A stretch of 64,000 nucleotides of DNA. Origin: Neoarius graeffei (Eukaryota > Chordata > Actinopteri > Siluriformes > Ariidae). The DNA is taken from assembly GCF_027579695.1 (NCBI RefSeq), contig NC_083587.1:53575521-53639520 (forward strand). Reading direction: 5' to 3'. Of the stretch, positions 33,355 through 44,757 are shown in pieces. The number at the start of each line of letters is the position of its first letter. Position 1 is the stretch's first letter. A model generated the notes under the pieces. The model made no database searches, was not told the origin of the DNA, and saw nothing but the letters and a program-made list of their open reading frames with translations. A program made the position numbers and the translations under genes.

Positions 33355-34965
33355 CAGTGGTGCTTGAAAGTTTGTGAACCCTTTAGAATTTTCTATATTT
33401 CTGCATAAATATGACCTAAAACATCATCAGATTTTCACACAAGTCCTAAAAGTAGATAAGGAGAACCCAGTTAAACAAATGAGACAAAAATATTATACTT
33501 GGTCATTTATTTATTGAGGAAAATGATCCAATATTACATATCTGTGAGTGGCAAAAATATGTGAACCTCTAGGATTAGCAGTTAATTTGAAGGTGAAATT
33601 CGAGTCAGGTGTTTTCAATCAATGGGATGACAATCAGGTGTGAGTGGGCACTCTGTTTTATTTAAAGAACGGGGATCTATCAAAGTCTGAAACTTCACAA
33701 CACATGTTTGTGGAAGTGTATCATGGCACGAACAAAGGAGATTTCTGAGGACCTCAAAAAAAGCGTTGTTGATGCTCATCAGGCTGGAAAAGGTTACAAA
33801 ACCATCTCTAAAGAGCTTGGACTCCACCAATCCACAGTCGGACAGATTGTGTACAAATGGAGGAAATTCAAGATCATTGTTACCCTCCCCAAGAGTGGTC
33901 GACCAACAAAGATCACTCCAAGAGCAAGGCGCATAATAGTCGGTGAGGTCACAAAGGACCCCAGGGTAACTTCTAAGCAACTGAAGGCCTCTCTCACATT
34001 GGCTAATGTTAATGTTCATGAGTCCACCATCAGAAGAACACTGAACAATAATGGCCTGCATGGCAGGGTTGCAAGGAGAAAGCCACTGCTCTCCAAAAAG
34101 AACATTGCTGCTCATCTGCAGTTTGCTAAAGATCATGTGGACAAGCCAGAAGGCTATTGGAAAAATATTTTGTGGACAGATGAGACCAAAATAGGGCTTT
34201 TTGGTTTAAATGTGAAGCTTTATGTTTGGAGAAAGGAAAACACTGCATTCCAGCATAAGAACCTTATCCCATCTGTGAAACATGGTGGTGGTAGTATCAT
34301 GGTTTGGGCCTGTTTTGCTGCATCTGGGCCAGGACGGCTTGCCATCATTGATGGAACAATGAATTCTGAATTATACCAGCGAATCCTAAAGGAAAATGTC
34401 AGGACATCTGTCCATGAACTGAATCTCAAGAGAAAGTGGGTCATGCAGAAAGACAACGACCCTAAGCACACAAGTTGTTCTACCAAAGAATGGTTAAAGA
34501 AGAATAAAGTTAATGTTTTGGAATGGCCAAGTCAAAGTCCTGACCTTAATCCAATCGAAATGTTATGGAAGGCCCTGAAGCGAGCAGTTCATGTGAGGAA
34601 ACCCACCAACATCCCAGAGTTTAAGCTGTTCTTTACGGAGGAATGGGCTAAAATTCCTCCAAGCTGGTGTGCAGGACTGATCAACAGTTACTGGAAACGT
34701 TTAGTTGCAGTTATTGCTGCACAAGGGGGTCACACCAGATATTGAAAGCAAAGGTTCACATACTTTTGCCACTCACAGATATGCAATATTGGATCATTTT
34801 CATTCAATAAATAAATGACTAAGTATAATATTTTGTCTCATTTGTTTAACTGGGTTCTCTTTATATACTTTTAGGACTTGTGTGAAAATCTGATGGTGTT
34901 TTAGGTCATATTTATGCAGAAGTATAGAAAATTCTAAAGGGTTCACAAACTTTCAAGCACCACTG
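33355..34965 (+). mobile_element. Tc1-like transposon, complete, nested
   Basis: 1,611 bp from CAGTGGTGCTTGAAAGTTTG to its inverted end, with about 210-bp terminal inverted repeats and TA at 33353-33354 and 34966-34967. It carries an uninterrupted transposase. Related copies: 30474-32842 (gutted) and 63479 onward (edge). Confidence 0.92.
33723..34745 (+). CDS. Tc1-like DD34E transposase, intact reading frame
   Basis: 340 residues from MARTKEISEDLKKSVVDAHQ (the ATG at 33723 is preferred to the one at 33708 because all relatives begin MARTKE). Residues 10-50 and 65-110 form the paired-type helix-turn-helix DNA-binding domains with a GRP linker (GRPTKI). Catalytic residues are D153 (WTDETKIG), D244 (QKDNDPKHTS; the family has QDND, so a Lys is inserted or substituted near the second Asp) and E279 (LNPIEMLW), 34 residues apart. 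The glycine-rich KHGGGSIMVW box is present. The protein cuts and pastes the element at TA sites. No stop or frameshift is visible; activity is not implied. Confidence 0.92.
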   Translation: MARTKEISEDLKKSVVDAHQAGKGYKTISKELGLHQSTVGQIVYKWRKFKIIVTLPKSGRPTKITPRARRIIVGEVTKDPRVTSKQLKASLTLANVNVHESTIRRTLNNNGLHGRVARRKPLLSKKNIAAHLQFAKDHVDKPEGYWKNILWTDETKIGLFGLNVKLYVWRKENTAFQHKNLIPSVKHGGGSIMVWACFAASGPGRLAIIDGTMNSELYQRILKENVRTSVHELNLKRKWVMQKDNDPKHTSCSTKEWLKKNKVNVLEWPSQSPDLNPIEMLWKALKRAVHVRKPTNIPEFKLFFTEEWAKIPPSWCAGLINSYWKRLVAVIAAQGGHTRY

Positions 34966-35013
34966 TATATCAGGTGTGCATAATTATTAGGCAACCTCTT
35001 TTCCTCTGGCAAA

Positions 35014-36028
35014 ATGGGTCAGAAGAGAGATCTGATAGACTTTGAAAAGTATAAAATTGTGAGATGTCTTGCAGACGGATGCAGCACTCTTGAAATTGCG
35101 AAGATGTTGAAACGTGATCACCGAACAATCAAGCGTTTCATTGCAAATAGTCAACAGGGTCGAAAGAAGCGTGTGGGGAAAAAAAAGGCGCAAAATAACT
35201 GCACATGATCTGCGGAAAATCAAGCGTGAAGCTAACAAGCAGCCATTAGCATCCAGTTCTGCCATATTCCAGAGTTGCAACATTCCTGGAGTGTCAAAGA
35301 GTACAAGGTGTGCAATACTGAGGGACATGGCCAAGGTAAGGAAGGCTGAAAAACGACCACCACTGAGTAAGGCACACAAGATAAAACGTCAAGACTGGGC
35401 CAAGAAATATCTTAAGACTGATTTTTCTAAGGTGCTGTGGTCTGATGAGATGAGAGTGACTCTTGATGGGCCAGATGGATGGGCCTGTGGCTGGATCAGT
35501 AATGGGCACAGAGCTCCACTCCGACTCAGACGCCAGCAAGGTGGAGGTGGAGTACTGCTATGGGCTGGTATCATCAAAGACGAGCTTGTTGGACCTTTTC
35601 GAGTTGAGGATGGACTCAAACTCAACTCCCAGACCTACTGCCAGTTCCTGGAAGAAACCTTCAAGCAGTGGTATAGGAAAAAGTCAGCATCTTTCAAGAA
35701 GAACATGATTTTCATGCAGGATAACGCTCCATCTCATGCGTCCAAATACTCCACTGCGTGGCTAGCCAGTAAAGGTCTGAAAGGTGAAAAAATAATGACA
35801 TGGCCCCCTTGTTCACCTGACCTAAACCCCATAGAGAACCTGTGGTCCATTATAAAACGTGAGGTCTACAAAGAGGGAAAACAGTACACCTCTCTGAACA
35901 GCGTCTGGGAGGCCGTGGTTGCTGCTGCACACAATGTTGGTCGTGAACAGATAAAGAAATTGACAGAATCTATGGATGGAAGGCTTTTGAGTGTCCTCAT
36001 GAAGAAGGGTGGCTATATTGGTCACTGA
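35014..36028 (+). pseudogene. DD37E Tc1-like transposase, one frameshift
   Basis: MGQKRDLIDFEKYKIVRCLA begins a helix-turn-helix (TLEIAKMLKRDHRTIKRFI). The frame shifts at the A8 run (35179-35186) and continues RRKITAHDLRKIKREANKQP through VLWSDEMRVT (first Asp), IFMQDNAPSHAS (second Asp) and SPDLNPIENLW (Glu), with 37 residues between the second Asp and the Glu. It ends KKGGYIGH. One single-base indel is the only visible defect. Confidence 0.85.
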
Positions 36029-36901
36029 TTTTGTTTTTGTTTTGTGTTTGAATGTCAGATATGTTTATTTGCAAATCTGGAGTTGTCATATCAGTGTACC
36101 TGGTGAAAATAAATAAGTGAAATGGCTACACATTTGGTTTTTATTAAGTTGCCTAATAATTCTGCACAGTGAAAGTTACCTGAACACATACATATTCTCC
36201 TAAAATGGCCAAAACTAAAAACACCCCACTCTAACTTCCATACATATTCAGCTTTGATATTTATGAGTCTTTTTGTTTGATTGAGAACATAGTTGTTGTT
36301 CAATAATAAAACTAATCCTCAAAAATACAACTTGCCTAATAATTCTGCACTCCATGTATAGACACATTCACAAACAAAAAGTACCCAAATTTATCAAAAC
36401 AATTCATCGATTTGCTCACAAGTCACATATAGAGATTTATGTCATGATTTTGGTTCTCCATGTCCCGGATGTAGCTTGTATGAAAAATATGAATGGTGTA
36501 TTTCCCAGTAAAACACTCATGTCCATAGACTATTCAGTAATATGTGCTTTATATACACTGTGCAAACATCATAACCCACAGTCCCCACCAAAATCTATAG
36601 TGATTCATCACTCATTAAACTCATAAGCTATGTCCCAAACCAGATACTACTGTCACGCTGGTTGTGCAAATAGTACTCCACCTGTGGTAACAACAGTAGG
36701 TGATGTATTCCTGTAACATTCTGTTTGTGTAGTTTGTGGTTTTAGACAAAACTAAAGGTATATGCTGTAGGCATGTCATTTGAGCACTAGTGACACTAGA
36801 AAACTGTATGATACGGTAAAGCAGGACTTCAAACTTTGAGCAAAACAACATGCATGTTAATCTTTATAATTAACCTGTGATCTTTAATGGTATCCAATAT
36901 T

Positions 36902-37091
36902 TATTTTACATTAATGACATTTAGCAGACACTCTTATCCAGAGCAACATACAACATGCCCAGAGCAGCCCGGGGAACAACTGTGGGTTAGTTGTCTTGCT
37001 CAAGAGCACTTCAGCCATTCCTGCTGGTCCAGGGAATTGAACCAGCAACCTTTTGGTCCCAAATCTGCTTCTCTAACCATTAGGCCATGGC
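36902..37091 (-). repeat. Second-family SINE, inverted copy
   Basis: Reverse strand reads CCATGGCCTAATGGTTAGAG, TGGTTCAATTCCC and GAGCAAGACAAC, matching the SINE in the tandem units. Confidence 0.75.
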
Positions 37092-37443
37092 AAGAAATGC
37101 TGAGTTTAATTTTTCATTGCCACATTGGCCTATTTTCACTTTGCTCAGTGGTTACGTATTTTATCCAGAATGATGATAATAGTGCATTGGGATTTAGCTC
37201 TTGCTCCATCTCTACCTAAAAAGAGTGATGCTGCAGGTCTTTAGTCCTTTAGTCTGTCAGGCTCTCTTGCCTCCTCATCTGTACACTCTCCCTTCAAACA
37301 GACCCGCTTCCAAAGCTTCAACGTTCATCTTAATACTGCCATCATGGTTCAATTTTAATTGGGGGGGGGGATTGCATTCAGCAGCACTGACACAAACATC
37401 ACAAATTGATCTTGATGTACTGTACAGTATATGTCACAAAGTA

Positions 37444-39049
37444 CAACCCCGATTCCAAAAAAGTTGGGACAAAGTACAAATTGTAAATAAAAACGGAATG
37501 CAATGATGTGGAAGTTTCAAAATTCCATATTTTATTCAGAATAGAACATAGATGACATATCAAATGTTTAAACTGAGAAAATGTATCATTTAAAGAGAAA
37601 AATTAGGTGATTGTAAATTTCATGACAACAACACATCTCAAAAAAGTTGGGACAAGGCCATGTTTACCACTGTGAGACATCCCCTTTTCTCTTTACAACA
37701 GTCTGTAAACGTCTGGGGACTGAGGAGACAAGTTGCTCAAGTTTAGGGATAGGAATGTTAACCCATTCTTGTCTAATGTAGGATTCTAGTTGTTCAACCG
37801 CCTTAGGTCTTTTTTTGTCGTATCTTCCGTTTTATGATGCGCCAAATGTTTTCTATGGGTGAAAGATCTGGACTGCAGGCTGGCCAGTTCAGTACCCGGA
37901 CCCTTCTTCTACGCAGCCATGATGCTGTAATTGATGCAGTATGTGGTTTGGCATTGTCATGTTGGAAAATGCAAGGTCTTCCCTGAAAGAGATGTCATCT
38001 GGATGGGAGCATATGTTGCTCTAGAACCTGGATATACCTTTCAGCATTGATGGTGTCTTTCCAGATGTGTTAGCTGCCCATGCCACATGCACTAATGCAA
38101 CCCCGTACCATCAGAGATGCAGGCTTCTGAACTGAGCGCCGATAACAACTTGGGTCGTCCTTCTCCTCTTTAGTCCGAATGATACGGCATCCCTGACTTC
38201 CATAAAGAACTTCACATTTTGATTCGTCTGACCACAGAACAGTTTTCCACTTTGCCACAGTCCATTTTAAATGAGCCTTGGCCCAGAGAAGACGTCTGCG
38301 CTTCTGGATCATGTTTAGATACGGCTTCTTCTTTGAACTATAGAGTTTTAGCTGGCAACGGCGGATGGCACGGTGAATTGTGTTCACAGATAACGTTCTC
38401 TGGAAATATTCCTGAGCCCATTTTGTGATTTCCAATACAGAAGCATGCCTGTATGTGATGCAGTGCCGTCTAAGGGCCCGAAGATCATGGGCACCCAGTA
38501 TGGTTTTCCGGCCTTGACCCTTACGCACAGAGATTCTTCCAGATTCTCTGAATCTTTTGATGATATTATGCACTGTAGATGATGATATGTTCAAACTCTT
38601 TGCAATTTTACACTGTCGAACTCCTTTCTGATATTGCTCCACTATTTGTCGGCGCAGAATTAGGGGGATTGGTGATCCTCTTCCCATCTTTACTTCTGAG
38701 AGCCGCTGCCACTCCAAGATGCTCTTTTTATACCCAGTCATGTTAATGACCTATTGCCAATTGACCTAATGAGTTGCAATTTGGTCCTCCAGCTGTTCCT
38801 TTTTTGTACCTTTAACTTTTCCAGCCTCTTATTGCCCCTGTCCCAACTTTTTTGAGATGTGTTGCTGTCATGAAATTTCAAATGAGCCAATATTTGGCAT
38901 GACATTTCAAAATGTCTCACTTTCGACATTTGATATGTTGTCTATGTTCTATTGTGAATACAATATCAGTTTTTGAGATTTGTAAATTATTGCATTCCGT
39001 TTTAATTTACAATTTGTACTTTGTCCCAACTTTTTTGGAATCGGGGTTG
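37444..39049 (-). mobile_element. Tc1/mariner-type element copy A
   Basis: Ends CAACCCCGATTCCAAAAAAG and its inverse, TA at 37442-37443 and 39050-39051, about 1.6 kb. Same family as 44758-46361 in the opposite orientation. Confidence 0.9.
37680..38741 (-). pseudogene. DD34E transposase copy A, stop plus frameshift
   Basis: The frame begins MGRGSPIPLILRRQIVEQYQ (about 38687) with helix-turn-helix [20 protein letters not shown] and reaches WSDESKCEVLYG. A TAA at 38070-38072 replaces Leu after GMGS. The frame then continues in phase until an extra A in the run near 37811 shifts it. The later Asp and Glu region is still recognisable. Confidence 0.85.
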
Positions 39050-39305
39050 TAGGCTATTATTTTAGAAATTATTCAAATTCAGAGATTACAATGAGCTCAG
39101 TAATAAATTCACAATGCATTTCCATAGGTTAGACTGTTTATAAAAATGGCACCCAGCAGTGACACTTATGTTTTTGCAAACGATTCATTTTACAAAATGA
39201 ACAGATGCTGAACCTAAAAGAACCACACAAAGGAGAAAGTAAGTCCAATGCATACAGTTGAAATTTAGATAATATGATAGTATGACTATCATCCTTCATC
39301 GTATT

Positions 39306-39560
39306 AGGAGAAGGTTAGAGGCCTAAAGGTTAGTGAAGCAGATTTGGGACCAACAGGTCGCAGGTTTGATTACCTGGACCAGCAGGAATGGCTGAAGTGC
39401 CCTTGAGCAAGGCACCTAAGTCTTAACTGCTCCCCAGGCGCTGTAGCACAGCTGCCCACTGATCTACGTATGTGTGTGTGCTCACTTCCCCAGATGGGTT
39501 AAATGCACAGCAAGAAATTCACTGTACCCTAATGCACATTTGACCAATAAAGGTTGAAAA
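39306..39560 (+). repeat. Second-family SINE copy with long tail
   Basis: Head AAAGGTTAGTGAAGCAG and body TTGAGCAAGGCACCTAAG, ending TTGACCAATAAAGGTTG. Confidence 0.72.
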
Positions 39561-39896
39561 AAATTAAACCATCTACATCAAATAGCCTGCAATACTAAAG
39601 ATTCAATACTCTTAAAATCATTCAAGTATCACTCAAAGTAACTGGGTAGGTACTAGCAGTTCTGTAGATGAGTCCCTTAAGTCCCACCCATGGCAATGGG
39701 TGTGGATTGCTAACTAGCCGAGTCAAATTTCTGTCCATCTCAGCGCAGCTGCATTGAACAGTTGCAGTAGATTCTGGAACTTTGAGTGCAGCATTTTCTG
39801 TCTCTGCTCCTTCTATGTTGAATTTCTTATTATTTTGATAATGAACATTGCTGAAAAATGGAAAGCGACAAAATAAGCTATTGTTGTTTTACAAAT

Positions 39897-40812
39897 TGTT
39901 CCCCAATTCCAAAAAAGTTGGGGCACTGTGTAAATTGTAAATAAAAACAGAATGTGATAATTTGCAAATCTTGGAAATCCTATATTTCATTAAAAATAGT
40001 ACAAAGACAACACATCAAATGTTGAAACGGAGAAATGTTATTGTTTTTTGAAAAATATGTGCTCATTTTGAATTTGATGTCAGCAACATGTTTCAAAAAA
40101 GTTGGGACAGGAGCATGTTTACCACTGTGTTGCATCACCTCTACTTTGAACAACACTCTGTAAATGTGTGGGAACTGAGGAGACCAATTGCTGTAGTTTC
40201 GAAAAATAAATGTTGTCCCATTCTTGCCTGATATACAATTTCAGTTGCTCAACAGTTTGGGATCTCCTTTGTCATATTTTGCGCTTCATAATGCACCAAA
40301 TGTTTTAAATCAGAGACGGGTCTGGACTGCAGGCAGGCCAGTTTAGCACCCAGACTCTTTTACTATGGAGCCATGCAGTTTTAATATGTGCAGAAAGCAG
40401 TTTGGCATTGTCTTGCTGAAAGAAAGAAGGCTTTCCCTGAAAAAGATTTTGTCTGGATGGCAGCATATTGCTCTGAAACATGTATATATCATTCAGCATT
40501 AATGATGCCTTCCCAGATGTCCAAGCTACCCATGTCATGCGCACTAATGCACCTTCGTACCATCACAGATGCTGGCTTTTGATCTGTGCACTGATGATAA
40601 GCCGGATGGTCCCTCTCCTGTTTTTCAGTCTTTTGTTGCCTCTGTCCCAATTTTTCTGAAACGTGTTGCTGACATCAAATTAAAAATGAGCATGTTTTCA
40701 AAAAACAATAAAATTTCTCAATGAAATACAGGGTTTCCCTGATTTGCAAATCTTCACATTCTGTTTTTATTTATGTTTTACACAGTGCTACAACTTTTTT
40801 GGGCTTGTATTT
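39897..40812 (-). mobile_element. Mariner-type element, internally deleted
   Basis: Ends resemble the CAACCCCGATTCC family (CCCCAATTCCAAAAAAGTTG and inverse) but differ internally. Only the C-terminal transposase remnant survives (40305-40544 minus: [33 protein letters not shown]). It is about 900 bp, non-autonomous and older than its neighbours. Confidence 0.75.
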
Positions 40813-41036
40813 TCAGGTGCTAACAGCAAAACATGAAGACCATTATCACTCATGTTTGAGAATATTCGATTTTTTATTTCTATTAAAAATATGGTTGTAA
40901 TGTAACTGTGTTTGCAGTATCAATATCCCCTGTCACATAAGTGCAGCATACAACTGCTAACTTCTCACAGCCCTAACACAAATACAGCATGAACCACTAA
41001 ACTAGCACCAGAATCACTAAACACAACACAAATATC

Positions 41037-41394
41037 CATCCATCCATCCATCCATCCATCCGTAGCCGCTTATCCTGTCCTACAGGGTCACAGGCAAGCT
41101 GGAGCCTATCCCAGCTGACTATGGGTGAAAGGCGGGGTACACCCTGGACAAGTCGCCAGGTTATCGCAGGGCTGACACATAGACACAGACAACCATTCAC
41201 ACTCACATTCACATCTACGGTCAATTTAGAGTCACCAGTTAACCTAACCTGCATGTCTTTGGACTGTGGGGGAAACCGGAGCACCCGGACACGGGAAGAG
41301 TACGCAAACTCGACACAGAAAGGCCCTCATCAGCCACTGGGCTCGAACCCAGGACCTTCTTGCTGTAAAGCAACAGTGCTAACTGTGCCGCCCT
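41037..41394 (-). repeat. SINE, near full-length copy
   Basis: ATCC-repeat tail; 9-bp duplication ACAAATATC at 41028-41036 and 41395-41403. An internal 20-bp deletion lies near the B-box side. Confidence 0.88.
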
Positions 41395-41692
41395 ACAAAT
41401 ATCTAAGTATAAGCATATTTAATGTGTTTCAGGATGGACTTTCCCTTTAATTTCTCAAATCTAACACTGTGACAGAGGAAGCAGGCTAAAAATCAAAAAT
41501 AGCTTTTAGTGTATTTTTCAGGTAAACAGAATCTTTTGAGAAACATTTAAGAAAATGACTTTACTGTTTTATAAGAAAAGCACAACACACAATTAGTGTT
41601 TGGTTGGTTTGAGAAGCCTTATGAAAACAAAAACATGTTTGTGTAATAGGGCTACTGTGGACACCTTTACCACCATAAGCTGTAAACTGATA

Positions 41693-41760
41693 CGCATGCG
41701 CAGTACGGTTCGGGCGGTGTCGTAAAACTGTGGTGAACTGTACTGCACGCATGCGCAGTG
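41693..41760 (+). promoter_or_regulatory. spire1 promoter region with two NRF-1-like sites
   Basis: Two CGCATGCGCAG motifs lie about 56 bp apart, 120-190 bp upstream of the start codon, in an otherwise repeat-free stretch. The arrangement resembles the cep72 promoter. Confidence 0.5.
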
Positions 41761-41882
41761 CAAATCGCCCAGTTTGGTTAGTCACTAACGCGTCCAGGTG
41801 GCAGTGGGATCTGGATAGATGGGATAATGAGAGGATGTGTGTGTATGTGTGTGTAAAAGACGGATAAAATGAGAGAAGGAGG

Positions 41883-42171
41883 ATGTGTAAGAGGCGAGCG
41901 GACGCCAACTCGGAGCAGCAGCTGATGGATGCCGCGGGTCCGGCTGTGTCCCACGCCATGGAGAAGGAGGATGGAGATGCTGGAGATGCAGATCTGTCGC
42001 TGGAGGAGATTTTAACGCTGTACGACCAGCCGATCAATGAGGAGCAGGCATGGGCGGTGTGTTATCAGTGCTGTCGGGATTTATCCGTTTCGCATCAGCC
42101 CAGGGGTGTCAGAGGACCAGGAGATGTCAGAATCCATAAAGATGGCACTGTCAGGATACAAAGATCTCCAG
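41883..42171 (+). CDS. spire1: Spire-type actin nucleator, exon 1 (KIND domain start)
   Basis: Exon 1 gives 96 codons plus one base, then the donor CCAG/GTATAA. Residues 38-64 ([20 protein letters not shown], then AVCYQCC) are the hallmark opening of the KIND domain of Spire proteins, which bind formin FSI tails and work with WH2 repeats to nucleate actin on vesicles. [15 protein letters not shown] follows, as in vertebrate Spire1. CYQCC and the DGTV segment favour Spire1 over Spire2. The first ATG is used; in-frame ATGs at residues 15 and 26 are alternatives. The rest of KIND, the WH2 repeats and the FYVE-like domain are not in the window. Confidence 0.85.
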
Positions 42172-42212
42172 GTATAAATACCATCATCATCATCATCTCA
42201 GATAATGAATGA

Positions 42213-42940
42213 ATGAATTTATTTTTATTTCGAACGTGCATAAAAAATGTATGTAACTATTTGTACATACAAAAGAAAGAAAACGAGAAATTAAAAAATA
42301 AATAAATAAAATAACATAAAGAGCTAATAAGACATTACAAAACACCGCACATTGTTCGAAACAGGAGTGGGAAGAAGTACAATACTTTTTTAATTTCCCA
42401 CCCCTTTTTAACTACCCCGAAATCCAAGCTACATTAATACACCTATAAAAATATATACCATATATACACTTCATGAATATCTATATAAATATGTAATTAC
42501 AAAATTAAATATATACTACATACCATATATATATACACTTCATATAAATATTTAATTACAAAAACAAATATCTACTACATATCATATATACACTTCATAT
42601 ACCTATATAAATATATAATTACAAAAATATATATATATATATATATATATATACCATATATACACTTCATAAATATCTATGTAAATATATAATTACAAAA
42701 ATAAATATCTACTACATGCCTGTCCCTGTAAATATGAATATATAAACTATTCCCATAAATATATACCATATACTAAGTTAGTTCTAATATAAAAATCAAC
42801 CTTATTCTATTTATCCCTCATCATCCTCCGTTAACATACTTCCTCTTCTATATACTTGTTTAAAAATATTTTTGTACCTTTTTTTTAAACAGATTTATAT
42901 TTGCACTTTGTTTTATTTCTGTCTCCAGTCTGTTCCAAAA
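42213..42940 (-). mobile_element. 5'-truncated LINE copy (same family as 23638-29780)
   Basis: Matches the 3' UTR and last ORF2 codons of the large LINE, with the same TTCGAA-containing poly-A end and ATATATAC-rich UTR. It starts 42 bp after spire1 exon 1. Confidence 0.85.
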
Positions 42941-43503
42941 CATTAGCTTGTTTTTGATTCAACAGTTCAGATTCACGTGTTTGAATCGGCTCAAGCTATA
43001 ATAATAATACAAAATAATTTTGCAGGAAATCAGTCAATCTGGCAACAACGCTTTTTTCTCTCTCTTCTGGACTGTTTCCTTTTGAACCGCTGTCCGGCAC
43101 GCGGACGCTGTCGCGCGTGCAGATGTGACGTAAGAGCCTTGTTGTTAACAGCTGAGTATTTTTATACCGCAGCGCTGCTGAATTCTCGATCCTGATTGGT
43201 CAGAATCAGTAGTTCCGGCTTCAAACCGAATAACAGGTTTTCTGAATAATAACAGGCGCTATACATTGTTTCTATAGTAACACGCTTGTATAACTGACGC
43301 TCCTTATAATCTATAAAATTCAAACAGTGCATTATGGGATGTGCTGTGATGTAAGGAAAAGCATGAGACAGGCTGTGCTGTTTGTTATACCTGGGGGAAG
43401 GAAGGAGGGGTGTGATGGGCTGCGACGCACAACTGAGTGCTGCTAGCTATAAAGTGCATTATTTTCATATTACTGACTGACTGACTGACTGACTGACTGA
43501 CTG
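42941..43503. other. spire1 intron 1, no gene seen
   Basis: Includes an (ACTG)n microsatellite at 43474-43502. Confidence 0.4.
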
Positions 43504-43833
43504 GGTGGGTTGGCAGCATGGTGGTGTAGTGGTTCGCCCTGTCACCTCACAGCAAGAAGGTCCTGGGTTCGAGCGAGGGCCTTTCTGTGTGGAGTTTGCA
43601 TGTTCTCCCTGTGTCTGCGTGGGTTTCCTTCACAGTCCAAAGACATGCAGGTTAAGTTAATTGGTGGCTCTAAACTGACCGTAGGTGTGAATGTGAGTGT
43701 GTTGCCCTGCGATGACCTGGCGACTTGTCCAGGGTGTACCCCGCCTCTCACCCATAGTCAGCTGGGATAGGATCCAGCTTACCTGCAACCCTGTAGAACA
43801 GAATAAGCGGCTACAGATAATGGATGGATGGAT
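43504..43833 (+). repeat. SINE, shortened copy
   Basis: Main family with deletions in the B-box to body region; tail GGATGGATGGATG. Confidence 0.82.
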
Positions 43834-43865
43834 GACTGACTGGAGTGTGTTATTCTGCTTGTACT

Positions 43866-44041
43866 ACAGCATCTGCCAGTGATTAATTACAACGTCTTAT
43901 TTATTATCAAATGACACGTTGTGCATTTTTATTAGGGTTTATAGTTAGTTAATGCAGTGCAAACATCCAAGAGACAAATTAGATCTGGTTCTCAGCTACG
44001 TTTATAAGCAGTAATAAACAGTAATAATTAACAATTATTGG
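43866..44041. repeat. Duplicated unique segment, copy 1
   Basis: About 176 bp (from CATCTGCCAGTGATTAATTA to AACAATTATTGGC) recur at 46557-46732 with a few changes. Both copies are followed by a SINE. Confidence 0.88.
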
Positions 44042-44332
44042 CAAGAAGGTCCTGGGTTCAAGCGAGGGCCTTTCTGTGTGGAGTTTGCATGTTCTCCCTG
44101 TGTCTGTGTGGGTTTCTTTCACAATCCAAAGACATGCAGGTTAGGTTAATTGGTGACTCTAAACTGACCGTAGGTGTGACTGTGAGTGTGTGTTGCCCTG
44201 AAATGACCTGGCGACTTGTCCAGGGTGTACCCCGCCTCTCACCCATAGTCAGCTGGGATAGGATCCAGCTTACCTGCGACCCTGTAGAACAGAATAAGCG
44301 GCTACAGATAATGGATGGATGGATGACTGACT
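44042..44332 (+). repeat. SINE, 5'-truncated copy
   Basis: Begins at AAGAAGGTCCTGGGTTCAAG (B-box region) directly after the duplicated segment. Confidence 0.82.
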
Positions 44333-44348
44333 GACTGGAGTGTGTTAT

Positions 44349-44757
44349 TGATGATGATGATAGTTTATTTCGAACATGTAAACAAACAATGAATAAGTAA
44401 GCAGAAAACAAGAAAAGCAAAACAGCATTTGCACAAGAACACATAAAAAGCCACTAAATTATAAAATAAACCATAAATAATATAGGTAATTATAATATCA
44501 AAGCAAAAGAAAACAAAACAAAAATACAAACAAGGACTCACTAAGCAGTTTTGAGTTTACATGTCCGAAAAGGAGTGGGCTGAAGTAAAAACTTTTTTAA
44601 TCCCACCCCTCTTCTTTAGTCAATATAAATTGATTATCTAGCTTCCTTTTATATATATACACACACACACATATATACACATACATACATACACTGTATA
44701 TTACTTATTACTTCAACTATTCAGATATCAATTCTCTATGACTATATCAGATAAAGA
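44349..44757 (-). mobile_element. LINE 3'-end fragment, second subfamily
   Basis: Reverse strand ends TTCGAAATAAACTATCATC and resembles the 3' UTR of the large LINE (AAGGAGTGGGCTGAAGTA on plus) but with many differences. Confidence 0.6.

Larger units (their letters stand above)
33183..36356 (+). mobile_element. Tc1/mariner element with DD37E transposase, host of a nested Tc1
   Basis: Outer ends GAGTGCAGAATTATTAGGCA (left) and its inverted counterpart (right) are flanked by TA at 33181-33182 and 36357-36358. Inner copies of the motif near 34977 and 36149 give an inverted-repeat/direct-repeat layout as in Tc1 elements. A complete different Tc1 (33355-34965) was inserted into the left arm at a TA. 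The transposase gene is frameshifted. Confidence 0.85.

Noticed and set aside
33615..34136. 173-codon minus-strand frame opposite the Tc1 transposase
   Set aside because: Antisense shadow of the intact transposase gene.
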